From contig JADLAP010000062.1 of assembly GCA_020848195.1 (NCBI GenBank), forward strand, positions 1 through 52,804: a DNA stretch of 52,804 nt. Direction: 5' to 3'. Positions within the stretch are counted from its first letter, which is position 1. The number at the start of each line of letters is the position of its first letter. A program made the translations under genes and the position numbers. Positions 38,926 through 49,000 of this stretch are shown in pieces. The DNA is from Phycisphaeraceae bacterium (GTDB lineage Bacteria; Planctomycetota; Phycisphaerae; Phycisphaerales; Phycisphaeraceae). Under the pieces are notes generated by a model. The model saw nothing but the letters and a program-made list of their open reading frames with translations. It made no database searches and was not told the origin of the DNA.

Positions 38926-39366
38926 ATGCGCATTGCGGTTCCTGTAAGTGACGGCCGGGTGAATCCGCATTTTGGCCAGTCGCACGCGTTTGATCTGGTG
39001 GATGTGGACGAGTCGCACCGGACGATCGTGGCGCGGCGCACGGAGTCCGCGCCGGAGGGCGGATGCGGCGTGTTGCCGATGTGGCTGCGCGAACATGGGG
39101 TGAGTCTGGTGGTCTGCGGCGGTCTGGGGCCTGGCGCTCTGGCGAAGCTGAACCATGCGGGCATTGAGGTGATCTACGGCGCGCCGGCGGAGGATGTCGG
39201 CGACGTTATCCGCGCGATGCTGACGGGCACGCTCCAGACGGCGGGATCGCTGTGCGACCATCACGGTCACGGCGAGGGTCACGGCCATGGTCACGATCAC
39301 CACCATGAGCATGGCGAATCGTGTTGTCACGGGGATCATCATGGGGTGGAGGGGTCCGCATCGTGA
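38926..39366 (+). CDS. NifX/NifB-type (dinitrogenase cofactor-like) protein with His-rich tail
   Basis: A 146-residue cytoplasmic protein. Residues 1-105 form the dinitrogenase iron-molybdenum cofactor biosynthesis fold: MRIAVPVSDGRVNPHFGQSH, then VSLVVCGGLGPGALAKLNHA and GIEVIYGAPAEDVGDVIRAM. The tail (about 110-140) is a run of His, Gly and Glu with paired Cys (GHGEGHGHGHDHHHEHGES), likely to bind metal. Proteins of this fold outside nitrogen fixers are common but poorly understood; a metal-cluster carrier or sensor role is inference. Its stop overlaps the GTG of a second gene of the same family, and an MBL-fold gene follows. A short inverted-repeat spacer separates it from mraY. Confidence 0.85.
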   Translation: MRIAVPVSDGRVNPHFGQSHAFDLVDVDESHRTIVARRTESAPEGGCGVLPMWLREHGVSLVVCGGLGPGALAKLNHAGIEVIYGAPAEDVGDVIRAMLTGTLQTAGSLCDHHGHGEGHGHGHDHHHEHGESCCHGDHHGVEGSAS

Positions 39367-39764
39367 AGAAGCCGCATCGACTGGCTGTGCCGGTGCTGGA
39401 TGGCCGCTTCTGCCCGCACTTCGGTCGGGCGGAAGGTTTTTTGTTGGGTGACGCGGATCTCGAAGCCAACACGATCTGCTCGCTGCGCACGGTGGAGAAG
39501 CCGATCAAACCGGGGCAATGCGAGTCCGTGCCGCAGTGGTTGCGGAGTCTGGCGGTGGATCGTGTTCTGGCCGGCGGCATGGGCATGGTGGCGAGGCAGA
39601 GCCTGAACGCGGCGGGCATGGAAGTCGTCACCGGCCTGTCGGGCGAAGACCCGGCCGCGGTCATGCGGCACTGGCTTACGCAGCGGCCCGTAAGCGATGA
39701 CGCGCCGTGCCGTGCTGAAGATCATGTCCAGCGGCATTGCCGGCGAAGTTTCAAGACGGAGTGA
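39363..39764 (+). CDS. Second NifX-like protein
   Basis: A 133-residue paralogue of the preceding gene: KPHRLAVPVLDGRFCPHFGR, then LAVDRVLAGGMGMVARQSLN and AAGMEVVTGLSGEDPAAVMR. It lacks the His-rich tail but has a conserved CPHFGRAEGF and a Cys-containing end (DAPCRAEDHVQRHCRR). The start is GTG 39363, overlapping the previous stop by four bases (GTGA) with GGAGGGG eight bases upstream. It is clearly translationally coupled, so the two probably act as a pair. Confidence 0.83.
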   Translation: MKKPHRLAVPVLDGRFCPHFGRAEGFLLGDADLEANTICSLRTVEKPIKPGQCESVPQWLRSLAVDRVLAGGMGMVARQSLNAAGMEVVTGLSGEDPAAVMRHWLTQRPVSDDAPCRAEDHVQRHCRRSFKTE

Positions 39765-39773
39765 AGGTTCATC

Positions 39774-40619
39774 ATGTCGCGTCGCACTCGCATTACCGTG
39801 CTGGTGGAGAATGCCGCCAAAGGCCGGGGCATGTTGGGCGAACACGGCCTGTCGTACTGGATCGACACCGGCGACCATCGCGTGCTGTTCGACACCGGCC
39901 AGACGGGTCAGACGCTGCTGCACAACACATCGCGCCTGAGCGTGAACATCGCCATGGCCGATGCCGTGGTGTTGTCGCACGGGCATTACGACCACACGGG
40001 GGGCCTGACGGCGGTGCTGGGTCATCATCCGCATCCGCGTGTGCTGGCGCACCCGGCCGCGTTTCAGCGGCGTTACAGCCGCAGCCGCGTGACCAGCGTG
40101 GAGGACATCGGCATTCCTGCGGAAATCTCGCTGCATGCGGTGCGGCAGCGCGCGACGGTGGTCGAGACGTCGAAGCCGACGGAGATTGTGCCGGGGCTGT
40201 TCGTCACCGGCTTCGTGCCGCGCGGCACGGACTACGAAGACACGGGCGGCGCGGTTTATCTCGATGCCGCCTGCGCCACGCCGGACCCGATCGACGACGA
40301 CCAGGCGATCTACTTCTCCGCCAGTCAGGGCACGGTGGTGCTGCTGGGCTGCGCGCATGCGGGCGTGATCAACACGCTGGAGTATGTGCGGCAACTGACG
40401 GGCGATCAGCCGATTCACGCCGTCATCGGCGGCATGCACCTGGTGGCGGCATCGGCGCGGAGGATGGATCAGACGGTGGCCTCACTGCGACGTCTGAACG
40501 TGAATGTGATCGCGCCGACGCACTGCACCGGTCCCGCGGCAACGGCGCGGCTGTGGGCCGAGTTCCCCCAGGCGTGGCGCGCGTGCCCCGTCAGCACCGT
40601 TTTCGATTTCACGGATTGA
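39774..40619 (+). CDS. Metallo-beta-lactamase-fold hydrolase
   Basis: A 281-residue cytoplasmic protein of the MBL fold. The metal site reads VVLSHGHYDHTGGLTAVLG (HxHxDH). Further metal-binding positions are LLGCAHAGVINTLEYVRQL and HAVIGGMHLVAASARRM. The pattern is that of the MJ0301/dihydropteroate-type group, in which one member makes a ribofuranosylaminobenzene phosphate; the substrate here is unknown. The ATG is nine bases after the second NifX-like gene, so it forms an operon with both. Co-occurrence of this MBL group with NifX-like genes is familiar in anaerobic bacteria, but its role is undetermined. Confidence 0.87.
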   Translation: MSRRTRITVLVENAAKGRGMLGEHGLSYWIDTGDHRVLFDTGQTGQTLLHNTSRLSVNIAMADAVVLSHGHYDHTGGLTAVLGHHPHPRVLAHPAAFQRRYSRSRVTSVEDIGIPAEISLHAVRQRATVVETSKPTEIVPGLFVTGFVPRGTDYEDTGGAVYLDAACATPDPIDDDQAIYFSASQGTVVLLGCAHAGVINTLEYVRQLTGDQPIHAVIGGMHLVAASARRMDQTVASLRRLNVNVIAPTHCTGPAATARLWAEFPQAWRACPVSTVFDFTD

Positions 40620-40636
40620 CCTGACTGGGACGCGGC

Positions 40637-41983
40637 ATGGGCTTTGGTATTCTGTCCCGCATGAATCCACATGAAGCGCCACATCTGCGGGTCGCCGTGA
40701 TCGGCGGCGGAATGTTTTTTGAAGACGTCATCGGGCAGAGTCTCAAGGATTTCATGCGCGGCGGCATCGCGCCGGGCCTCAGCAGCATCGGCATGAGCCA
40801 CCTGGCCCCGGCCGTGGCGCAGGTACGGATCGAGCTGGTCGCCATCGGCACGCACAGTCCCGCCACCGGCACCGCCGACAAACTGCTCGAATGGTTCCGG
40901 CAGGATATTCCCGACCTGTCCGCCAAAGCGATGTACGGCGAAACGGTCTGGCGCGACATCCTGTCGCAACTGAAACCGGATGTGCTGATCGTCGCCACGC
41001 CGGACCATCTGCACACCGAGCCGATCCTCGACGCCCTCGACGCCGGTTGCGATGTGGTGACGGAGAAACCGCTGTGCCTGACGACCGCCGAGGTGGACCG
41101 CATCGTCGCCGCGGGCAGGCGAAGGCAGCGCGTCGTCGCGGTGGACCTGCACAAGCGGTACGACCCGTTCGTGCGCGACATGATGAGCCGGGCGCGGCAG
41201 AAGTACGGCTCGATCAATCGCGTCCGCGCCGTGCTGGAAGAGCCGCTGGAAGTCAGCACCAGCACTTTCGCCTGGGCGGAGAAGTCCAATCCATTCGCCT
41301 ATGTCGGATGCCACTGGCTCGACGTGGTGCATCACTACCTGCACGTGCGGCCTGTGGCGGTGTTCGCCACGGGACAGAAAAACCTGCTGGCCCACTGGGA
41401 CGAGCATCACGTGGAAATCGCCCGGCGCAAGGGCATCGACCCCGCGACGTTCAAGCGGCGTCACGCGATCCACACGTGGGACAGCCTCGACGTGGCGGTG
41501 ACGTACCACGACGGCATGCGCGGCGACTACAACAACAACTGGATCAATCCCGCGGAATTTGAAGGCGCGGTGAATCAGGAGATCGAAGTCTACGGCATCT
41601 ACGGCCGGGGCTTCGTCGATCAGCAGGACCGTGGCTACCGCGAAACCGTCACCGGCGACGGCACGCGCACGCGCAATCCCACCTTCGGCGGTCGCATCCA
41701 CCATCCCGGGGGCCATCTGGAAATTTTCGGGTACGGCAAGGCGTCGCTCGTGGCGGGGCTGCTGGCGGCGATCCGTCGCCGCATCCTCGGCGAAACCGTG
41801 GAATCGCTGGAGGAAACCTATCCCAGCGCCGCCAGCCAGCGCGACGTGGTGCGGGTGATCGAGGCGGCAGGCCTCGTGGCTCAGCACAACATGGAAGCGT
41901 TCCTCGCGGGCAAGGGCACGCCTTGCTCGGCGCTGTTGCCGGAGCATGGCGGCGTGGAACTGATTACGCCGGCGGACAGGTGA
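40637..41983 (+). CDS. Gfo/Idh/MocA-family oxidoreductase
   Basis: A 448-residue NAD(P)-dependent dehydrogenase-like protein. The nucleotide-binding start LRVAVIGGGMFFEDVIGQ is at about residues 17-34. VLIVATPDHLHTEPILDALD leads to the catalytic-Lys motif DVVTEKPLCLT, and YVGCHWLDVVHHYLHVRP carries the C-domain histidines. Its substrate is probably a sugar or inositol derivative. ATG 40637 has GGGA about seven bases upstream; ATG 40661 is an alternative. It starts 17 bases after the MBL gene and may be in that operon. The 3' end overlaps the convergent carbonic anhydrase gene by 20 bases. Confidence 0.9.
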   Translation: MGFGILSRMNPHEAPHLRVAVIGGGMFFEDVIGQSLKDFMRGGIAPGLSSIGMSHLAPAVAQVRIELVAIGTHSPATGTADKLLEWFRQDIPDLSAKAMYGETVWRDILSQLKPDVLIVATPDHLHTEPILDALDAGCDVVTEKPLCLTTAEVDRIVAAGRRRQRVVAVDLHKRYDPFVRDMMSRARQKYGSINRVRAVLEEPLEVSTSTFAWAEKSNPFAYVGCHWLDVVHHYLHVRPVAVFATGQKNLLAHWDEHHVEIARRKGIDPATFKRRHAIHTWDSLDVAVTYHDGMRGDYNNNWINPAEFEGAVNQEIEVYGIYGRGFVDQQDRGYRETVTGDGTRTRNPTFGGRIHHPGGHLEIFGYGKASLVAGLLAAIRRRILGETVESLEETYPSAASQRDVVRVIEAAGLVAQHNMEAFLAGKGTPCSALLPEHGGVELITPADR

Positions 41984-42491
41984 TGGCGCGGACGCGAGGA
42001 TCATCCGGGTGCTGCGCATGGAGCTGCGCCAGCCGAACGTAATGGCCGGGCAGATGGTCCATGTACCTGCGTTCCTCATCGGTGATGGGCCGGACGATTT
42101 TCGCCGGCACGCCCATGGCGACCATGCCGTCGGGGATTTCCATGCCGGGGGCCAGCACAGCGCCCGCCGCGATCAGGCAGTGACAGCCCACGACCGTGCC
42201 GCCGAGCAGGGTGGCGCTCATGCCGATGAGCGATCCATCGCCGACGCGCAGGCCGTGCACCACGGCTCCGTGGCCGATGGTGACGTGGGAGCCGATCGTC
42301 AGCGGCTTGCCGTGATCGCAGTGCAGCACGGCATTGTCCTGGATGTTGGTGGAAGCCCCCACGTCGATGGCGGCCACGTCGCCGCGAATGACCGCGCCAT
42401 ACCAGACGGAGACGTCGTCGCCGAGCCGGACCTCGCCAAGCACGCGTGCGGTGTCGGCGAGGTAAGCGCGTTGGAATTGGCGCATGGTCAT
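41964..42491 (-). CDS. Gamma-class carbonic anhydrase-like protein (left-handed beta-helix)
   Basis: A 175-residue trimeric hexapeptide-repeat protein. LGDDVSVWYGAVIRGDVAAI is the Cam/PaaY-family start. The three zinc histidines of gamma carbonic anhydrases fit VLHCDHG and VTIGHGAVVHG, and PDGMVAMGVPAKIVRPIT is the usual end of the helix. Catalysis is likely but not certain, because some family members are acyl-transfer or thioesterase accessory proteins. The start is ATG 42491 or ATG 42485. It is followed upstream on the same strand, nine bases away, by the toxin gene hicA, probably by chance. Confidence 0.9.
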   Translation of the reverse strand: MTMRQFQRAYLADTARVLGEVRLGDDVSVWYGAVIRGDVAAIDVGASTNIQDNAVLHCDHGKPLTIGSHVTIGHGAVVHGLRVGDGSLIGMSATLLGGTVVGCHCLIAAGAVLAPGMEIPDGMVAMGVPAKIVRPITDEERRYMDHLPGHYVRLAQLHAQHPDDPRVRAITCPPA

Positions 42492-42500
42492 GGGAGGTTG

Positions 42501-42746
42501 TTATTTCGAGAAAAGCAGGTCAACCAGTTGGCTGATCGTCATGTGGTGATGTTCGGCCACTTCGTTCAGGATGCCGCGAAGGGTTCCCATACGGAGCGGA
42601 TCGTGGCGGGGAATGCTGACGTGGTGTTCCACGTCACGGCGGGATGTCAGTCGCATGTGGGAGCCTTTCTGACGAGTGAGCGCATAGCCCAGTGTCCGCA
42701 GGGCTTTGGCCAGGTCGTCGCCGGAAAGGTCTCGCGGAAGTCTCAT
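42501..42746 (-). CDS. hicA: HicA-family toxin (YcfA-like mRNA interferase)
   Basis: An 81-residue dsRBD-like small protein that in known cases cleaves mRNA. It reads MRLPRDLSGDDLAKALRTLG, then YALTRQKGSHMRLTSRRDVE with the catalytic His in GSHMRL, and HHVSIPRHDPLRMGTLRGIL. The ATG overlaps the stop of the antitoxin gene (ATGA), so translation is coupled. Reading frames that extend upstream overlap hicB and are not real. Confidence 0.9.
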   Translation of the reverse strand: MRLPRDLSGDDLAKALRTLGYALTRQKGSHMRLTSRRDVEHHVSIPRHDPLRMGTLRGILNEVAEHHHMTISQLVDLLFSK

Positions 42747-42949
42747 CCAGCGAGGATCTCCTCGTGGACAATGTGCAGGCGGATGACCGCCGGCGCCTGG
42801 CCATCGTCGAAATGGCACTCCACGGCTTCACGCACATTGCGGCGAAGCTCTTCCAGCGTGTCGGCTTCCGTGAAAATGGCTTGTCCCGCGGCGCGGGCGA
42901 TGTATCCGCCTTCCGGGGCTTCCTCGACCAGAAAAAGAATTTCCGACAT
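42743..42949 (-). CDS. hicB: HicB-family antitoxin (short form)
   Basis: A 68-residue partial RNase H-fold protein: EILFLVEEAPEGGYIARAAG, then FTEADTLEELRRNVREAVEC, typical of HicB_lk antitoxins. The C-terminal DNA-binding domain of longer HicB proteins is absent. GGAGG six bases before ATG 42949 gives a strong ribosome binding site. It is first in the pair, before hicA. Repression would need another DNA-binding mode; a perfect 5-bp inverted repeat AGGAT-N5-ATCCT lies 32 bases upstream. Confidence 0.85.
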   Translation of the reverse strand: MSEILFLVEEAPEGGYIARAAGQAIFTEADTLEELRRNVREAVECHFDDGQAPAVIRLHIVHEEILAG

Positions 42950-42980
42950 CGCCCACCTCCACATTTCGGGTTGATTCATC

Positions 42981-42995
42981 AGGATCATGCATCCT
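42981..42995. promoter_or_regulatory. Possible operator of hicBA
   Basis: AGGAT-CATGC-ATCCT inverted repeat in the 69-bp spacer between the giant protein gene stop (43019) and hicB. No clear -35/-10 pair is visible, so hicBA may be read from the upstream giant gene. Confidence 0.3.
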
Positions 42996-43018
42996 ACGCA
43001 GTCGCGGACGACGGCGGT

Positions 43019-46000
43019 TTATTCCACCACGATTTTGAGTCCCTTGTATCCGCCGGTGCGGAGGTCTTCGCCGTTGCCGCCGATCTGGTCGGGGGCGGGG
43101 CGGACGGTCCTGCGCTGGCCGCTGTCTTCCAGGTGGTCGCGGATGCGGTCGCAGAGGGCGCGGACGGCGCTGCGGTAGAGGTAGATGTCGCCCTTGGCCG
43201 ACAGTTCCGCCAGGCGGGGCGATTCGATCTTTTCGCCCGCGCGAGGCGAGACGTAGCCGGCGTAGGACTTCGTCAACTCCACCTTGAGCTGCATGAACTG
43301 ATCGACCGGCGGAAGCCCGGCAGCGTTTTTCACCACGATCTCGATGCCGTTGACTTCATAGCGCTGCGGGCCGTCGGAGTCGAACGGCACGGGCATTTCC
43401 TTGATCCGGAACCGCTGTCCGACCGCCACGACGTGCTGGGGATCGGAAATGAGGTTGTCCTCTTCATTGGACTCGGCGAGCACATTGCTGGAGTCGAGCT
43501 TGGCGAAGAGGTAGTAGTCGTCGGTGGGCATCTGATCGCCGCGGAGGGTGAGCGACGCCTTGAAGGAGCGTGACTGGCCGGGTTCGAGACCGCCGAGGGG
43601 CTGGTCGCTGAGTTTGGCCAGCGCGATGTCGCGGGTGGCGTCGCGTCCCATGCCGGTGGGCCGGGCGACCAGTTCGATGTCGATGGCGCGGCCGGTGGGC
43701 AGCGGCACGTTGCCGCGGTTGATGGCTTTGACGAACACGCCGACGGTTTCCGAGCCGGTGATCGGCGAGATCGACGCGCGGACGACATCGAGCGCGCCGG
43801 CCAAATCGTAGCGCGGCTTGACGATGCTCAGCGCCATTTCCCTGGGCATCGCCGCGCGGTTGTTGTCGCGGTTGGGTTCCGCCAGGTCGGTCGTGGACTT
43901 CACATCGGCCGCCAGCACGTAGGCATTGCCCGCCAGCGACGCGGGGAACGCCGCTTGGCCGATGAACGACTTGGCCACGCCCGGCACGAGGTTCGACACG
44001 TCCGCGCCGACGATGTGGCCCAGCGTGATGTCCGCGCCGCCCTTGACTGGCTGGGCGAGGATGGCGATGTCCACCGTCTGTCCCGCCGGCAGCGGCGCGT
44101 TGCCCGCGTTGGTCACGGTCACGGTGACGGGAACCGCCGGGCCGACTTCCGCCACGAGTTCCGGCGAAACCGAACCCATGGCGATCGAAGCGACCAGGTC
44201 CACGAACGGACGCTCGACCAGCACAGCCTTGACGTCGCCGGTGAGGACGGTGTTGTTGTCCCGTGCGCGATCGGTCACGACGCCGCCGGGGTCCGCCACC
44301 GCGCCGAGCCGGTACTTGCCCGCCGCCAGCGTCGCCGGCAGCAGCACCGTCTGCGTCACGGTCACCGACGCGCCGGTGGCCAGATTGGAGATGTTCTGAC
44401 CCGCCAGCGTCGCCAGCGCGATGTCGTGCGAGCTGTCCTTCACATCCGCGGGCCGGGCGATCAGTTTCACGTCGATCGCCTTGCCGCCGTCCACCGGCAC
44501 GTTGCCGAGGTTGGTGATCTTGACCGTCAGCTTCGCGTCAGGCCCCACGCCGGCGACGACCTTCACGGGCAGTTCCGGGTTGACCAGTTCGGCGATCAGA
44601 TCGACATACGGCGCCACGACGGAAACGACCTGGCCTTCGCTGGTCAGAGCGAGGTTGTTGGCCGTGTCGCGGTCGCCAAGGACATTGGCTGCATCAACCA
44701 CGGCGGCCAGGCGGTACTTGCCCGGCGGCGTGTTGGCGGAGAACGTCGCTTCGCCGGTGGCGGATTTCGACATCGCGCCGAAGAGCTGCGACAGGTCCTG
44801 GTCGGTCAGCGTGGACAGCACGATGTCGCGCGCAGCGTCGGCGGCGATCTCCGGCCGGGCGATGAGCTTCACATCCACCTTCCGGCCCATGGGAACCGGC
44901 ACGTTGCCGCGATTGGCGATCTTGACGGTCAACCTGGCGCCGGGGCCGAAGCCGGCGACGACCTGGGCCGGCAGCGTTGCGCCGGTCAGTTCCGCCGTCA
45001 GATCGACAAACGGAGCCGCCACCGCCACCGCCTGCTTGTCATCCACCAACGCGAGATTGTTCGACGGGTCGCGGTCGCCGAGGCTGTTGGTGGGATCGGC
45101 CCACGCGCCCAGCCGGTACGCGCCGGCCGTCATGCCGTCGGGGAACGACACATCGCCCTGCACCATGCGCCAGGCGGTGGGCGCGAGGTTGCCCACGTCC
45201 TGGCCGGTCAGCGTGGTCAGCACCACGTCGCGTGAAGCGTCCTTGGCGTCGGCGGGCCGGGCAAGCAGGCGAATGTCTGCCTTGCGTCCCTCCATCGTGG
45301 CGATATTGCCCTGATTGACGAGTTTGACCGCGATTTTCACGGGATTGGCGTGGCCCGCGACGACCTGCGAAGGCAGCGGCACATCGGCAAGCTGCGCGAC
45401 CAGATCGACAAACGGCGCGGAGACGGTGGTCGTCTGCGACGCCGGGGCGAGCGCGAGGTTGTTCTTCGTGTCGGATTCGCCGACGACGCCGGCGGGATCG
45501 ACCCAGGCAACAAGCCGGTATGTCCCGGCCGCGATCGTCTGCGGAATGCCGACGTCGCTCACCGCGGTCAGCGACGTGGCCGGCGCCAGGCCGGCGACGC
45601 TCAGGCCGCTGACCGTGGCCAGCACGACATCGCGGGCTTCGTCGGTCGCGTCGGCGGGACGCGCGATCAGCCGCACGTCGATCCTGCGATCCGCCGGCAC
45701 GGGGATGTTGCCCGCGTTGGCGATCTTCACGATGACCTTGGCCGGCGCGTTGTAGCCGGCGACGACCTGCGCGGGCAGCGCGGACGAGGCCAGTTCCGCG
45801 GTGAGATCGACAAACGGCGTCGCCACGGCGACCAGGTCCGTTTCGCCGGTCCACGCGATGTTGTTGGCGCGGTTGAGGTCGTCCACCGCATGGCTCGAAT
45901 CGATCATCGCGCCCAGGCGGTACTTGCCCGCGGGGGCATTGAGCGGGAATGCGGCTTCGCCCTGAACCTGCACGAACGCGGACGGCGCGAGGCTGGACAC

Positions 46001-49000
46001 ATCCGCCCCCGCCGTCGTGGCCAGCACCAGATCATGCGAACCGTCCCTGGCACCCTCCGGCCGGGCGATCAGCTTCACGTCCGCCTTGCGGTCGGCGGGC
46101 ACGGCGATGTTGCCCAGGTTGGCGATCTTGACCGCAAGCTGTGTTGACGGGCCGTGACCCGCCACGACCTGCGCGGGCAGGGAGGACGGCATGAGCATGG
46201 CCATCAGATCGACAAACGGCGCGGCGACGCTGACCGTCTGGCCGGCCGGGGTCAGCGCGAGGTTGTTCCGGTCATCTGCTTCGCCGAGCGTGCGATTGGG
46301 ATCGACCCACGCGGCGACACGGTAATTCCCCGCCGGAGTGGTGGTGGGGAAGCTGACGTCGCAGGTCAGCGCCTTGGTCTGGCCGGGCGCGAGGCCTGAA
46401 ACGTCCATCGCCGGCAGGCTGGCCAGCGCCACGTCGCGCGAAGCGTCCTGGGCGTCGTCGGGCCGGGCGAAGACCTTCAGGTCCACCTTGCGATCCGCCG
46501 CGATGGGCACGTTGCCGCGCTGCGTGATTTTCAGCGTGACCTGGCCCGTAGCGCCATGGCCTGCGACGACCCTGGGCGTCAGCGTGGAGTCGGACAGTTC
46601 CGCCACCAGGTCGATCACCGGAGCCGCCACCGCCAGCGTCTGGTTCTCGCCGAGGATGGCGAAGTTGTTTTTGAGATCGGCATCGGCAAGGACATTGGCG
46701 GGGTCCACCTGCGCGCCGATGCGGTAGCTTCCGGGGTTCATGCCGGCCGGGAAGTTCAGCACGCCGTCCAGCGATTTCGCCGCACCCGGCGTCAGGTTGC
46801 CGATCGGCTGATCGGCCAGCGTGGTCAGCACGATGTCCTGTGCCGCATCCTTCGCGCCGACGGGCCGGGCGATCAGGCGGATGTCCACCGTCCGGCCATC
46901 GGCTGTGGCGACGTTGCCCACGTTCGTCACCCGTACCGCGATCTTCGCCGAGGGACCAAAACCCGCCACCACCTGCGTCGGCAGCGACGGATCGGGCAAC
47001 TCCGCCACCAGATCAATGAACGGCGCGACCACGGTGAAGGCGTCCTTCTCGTCGGACACCGCGACGTTGTTCGCCGTGTCCTTCTCGCCCATCGCGTGGG
47101 TCGGGTCGGCTTGCGCCACGAGTTGATATGTCCCGGCCGCGGTCCCGGCGGGAATGGTCACGGAGCCTTCCGCCGTCACCGCCATGGTCGGCTGCAGCCC
47201 GGCGACGCTCTGGCCCGTCAGGGCTTCGAGCGGCACATCCCGCGCGCCATCCTTCGCGCCCACCGGCCGGGCGAGCACGCGGATGTCCACGCCGCGGCCG
47301 TCGGGAACGGGAATGTTGCCGTGGTTGATCAGACGCACCATGACTTTCACGCTGGGGCTGTGGCCGGCGATGATCCGGGCAGGCAGCGACAACGTGGACC
47401 ACTGGGCCGCCAGATCGACGAACGGCAGCGCCACGTCGATGGCCTGCGATTCGGCGGTGAAGGCGACATTGTTGTTCAGATTCGCATCGCCGACGCTGTT
47501 GGCCGGATCGACGACGGCGGCAAGGCAATACTTGCCGGCCGGCGTGCCGGCGGGGAAGGCCGCCTCGCCCTGCGCCATCAGAGACGCCGCGACGCCGAGC
47601 GTGGACACATCCACGGCCGGGATGACGGCCAGCGTCAGATCGCGCGAGCTGTCTTTCGCATCCACCGGCCGAGCGATCCATTTCACATCCACCTTGCGGT
47701 CGGCAGGCACGGCGACGTTGCCCTGGTTGGCGATCCTGATCGTCAGCTTCGCGGTCGGGCCGTAGCCCGCGACGACTTGAACGGGCAGCGAAGGATCGGT
47801 CAGTTCCGCGGCCAGATCCACGAACGGAGCCGCCACGTCGACGGCCTGCGTTTCGCTGGTGAGGATGACGTTGTTCTTCGGGTCCGCGTCGCCGGCGATG
47901 TTGGCCGGATCGACGATGGCCGCCAGGCGGTACTTGCCCGCGGGGATGTTGGCGGGGAACGCCGCTTCGCCTGCCGCGATGGTGGACGCCGTCGGCGCCA
48001 GGCCGGACAGATCCACGCCGGCGATCGTGGTCAGCACGACATCACGTGCGGCATCCTTGGCATCGGCGAGGCGCGCGACGATCCGCACATCAATCTTGCG
48101 ATCAGCGGGCACGGGCACATTGCCGAGGTTGGCGATCTTGACGGTCAGCTTGGCGCTGGGACCGAACCCGGCGATGGCCTTCGCCGGCAATGAAGGATCG
48201 GTCAGCTCTGCCAGCAGATCGACGAACGGAGCCGCCACGGCGATCACCTGCGTTTCGCTGGTGAGGGTGAAGTTGTTCTGAAGATTCACATCGCCGGCGG
48301 CGTTGGCCTGATCGACCATGGCCGCCAGGCGGTACTTGCCCGCGGGCGCTCCGGCCGGGAAGGTGACTTCCGCGGGAGCCGACTGCGACAGGCCGGGCTG
48401 CAGGTTGGACAAGTCCACGCCGGTCAGTGTGGCCAGCGTCAGGTCGCGTGCGTCATTTTTCGCGTCCACCGGCCGGGCGATCCATTTCACATCGATCTTC
48501 TTGCCGGCGGGCACGGCGATGTTGCCCTTGTTCGTGATCTTGATCGACAGCTTGGCGCTGGGGCCGAAGCCGCTGACGACCATGGCCGGCAGTGAGGGAT
48601 CGGTCAGTTCCGCCAGCAGGTCGATCACGGGGGCCGCCACGGCGACGGCCTGCGTTTCGGTGGTGAGGGCGAAGTTGTTCTGGAGATTCACATCGCCGAT
48701 GGCGTTGGCCTGATCGACCATGGCCGCCAGGCGGTATTTGCCCGCAGGCGTGCCGATCGGGAAGGAGACTTCCGCGGGAGCCGACTGCGACAGGCCGGGC
48801 TGCAGATTGGAAAGCTCCACGCCGGTCAGTGTGGCCAGCGTCAGGTCGCGGGCATCGTTGCCTGCTTCGCTCGGACGGGCGATCAGCTTGACATCGACTT
48901 TGCGGTCGGCGGGCACGGCGATGTTGCCCTTGTTGGTGACCTTGACCGACAGCTTGGCGCTGGGGCCGAAGCCGCTGACGACCATGGCCGGCAGCGAGGG

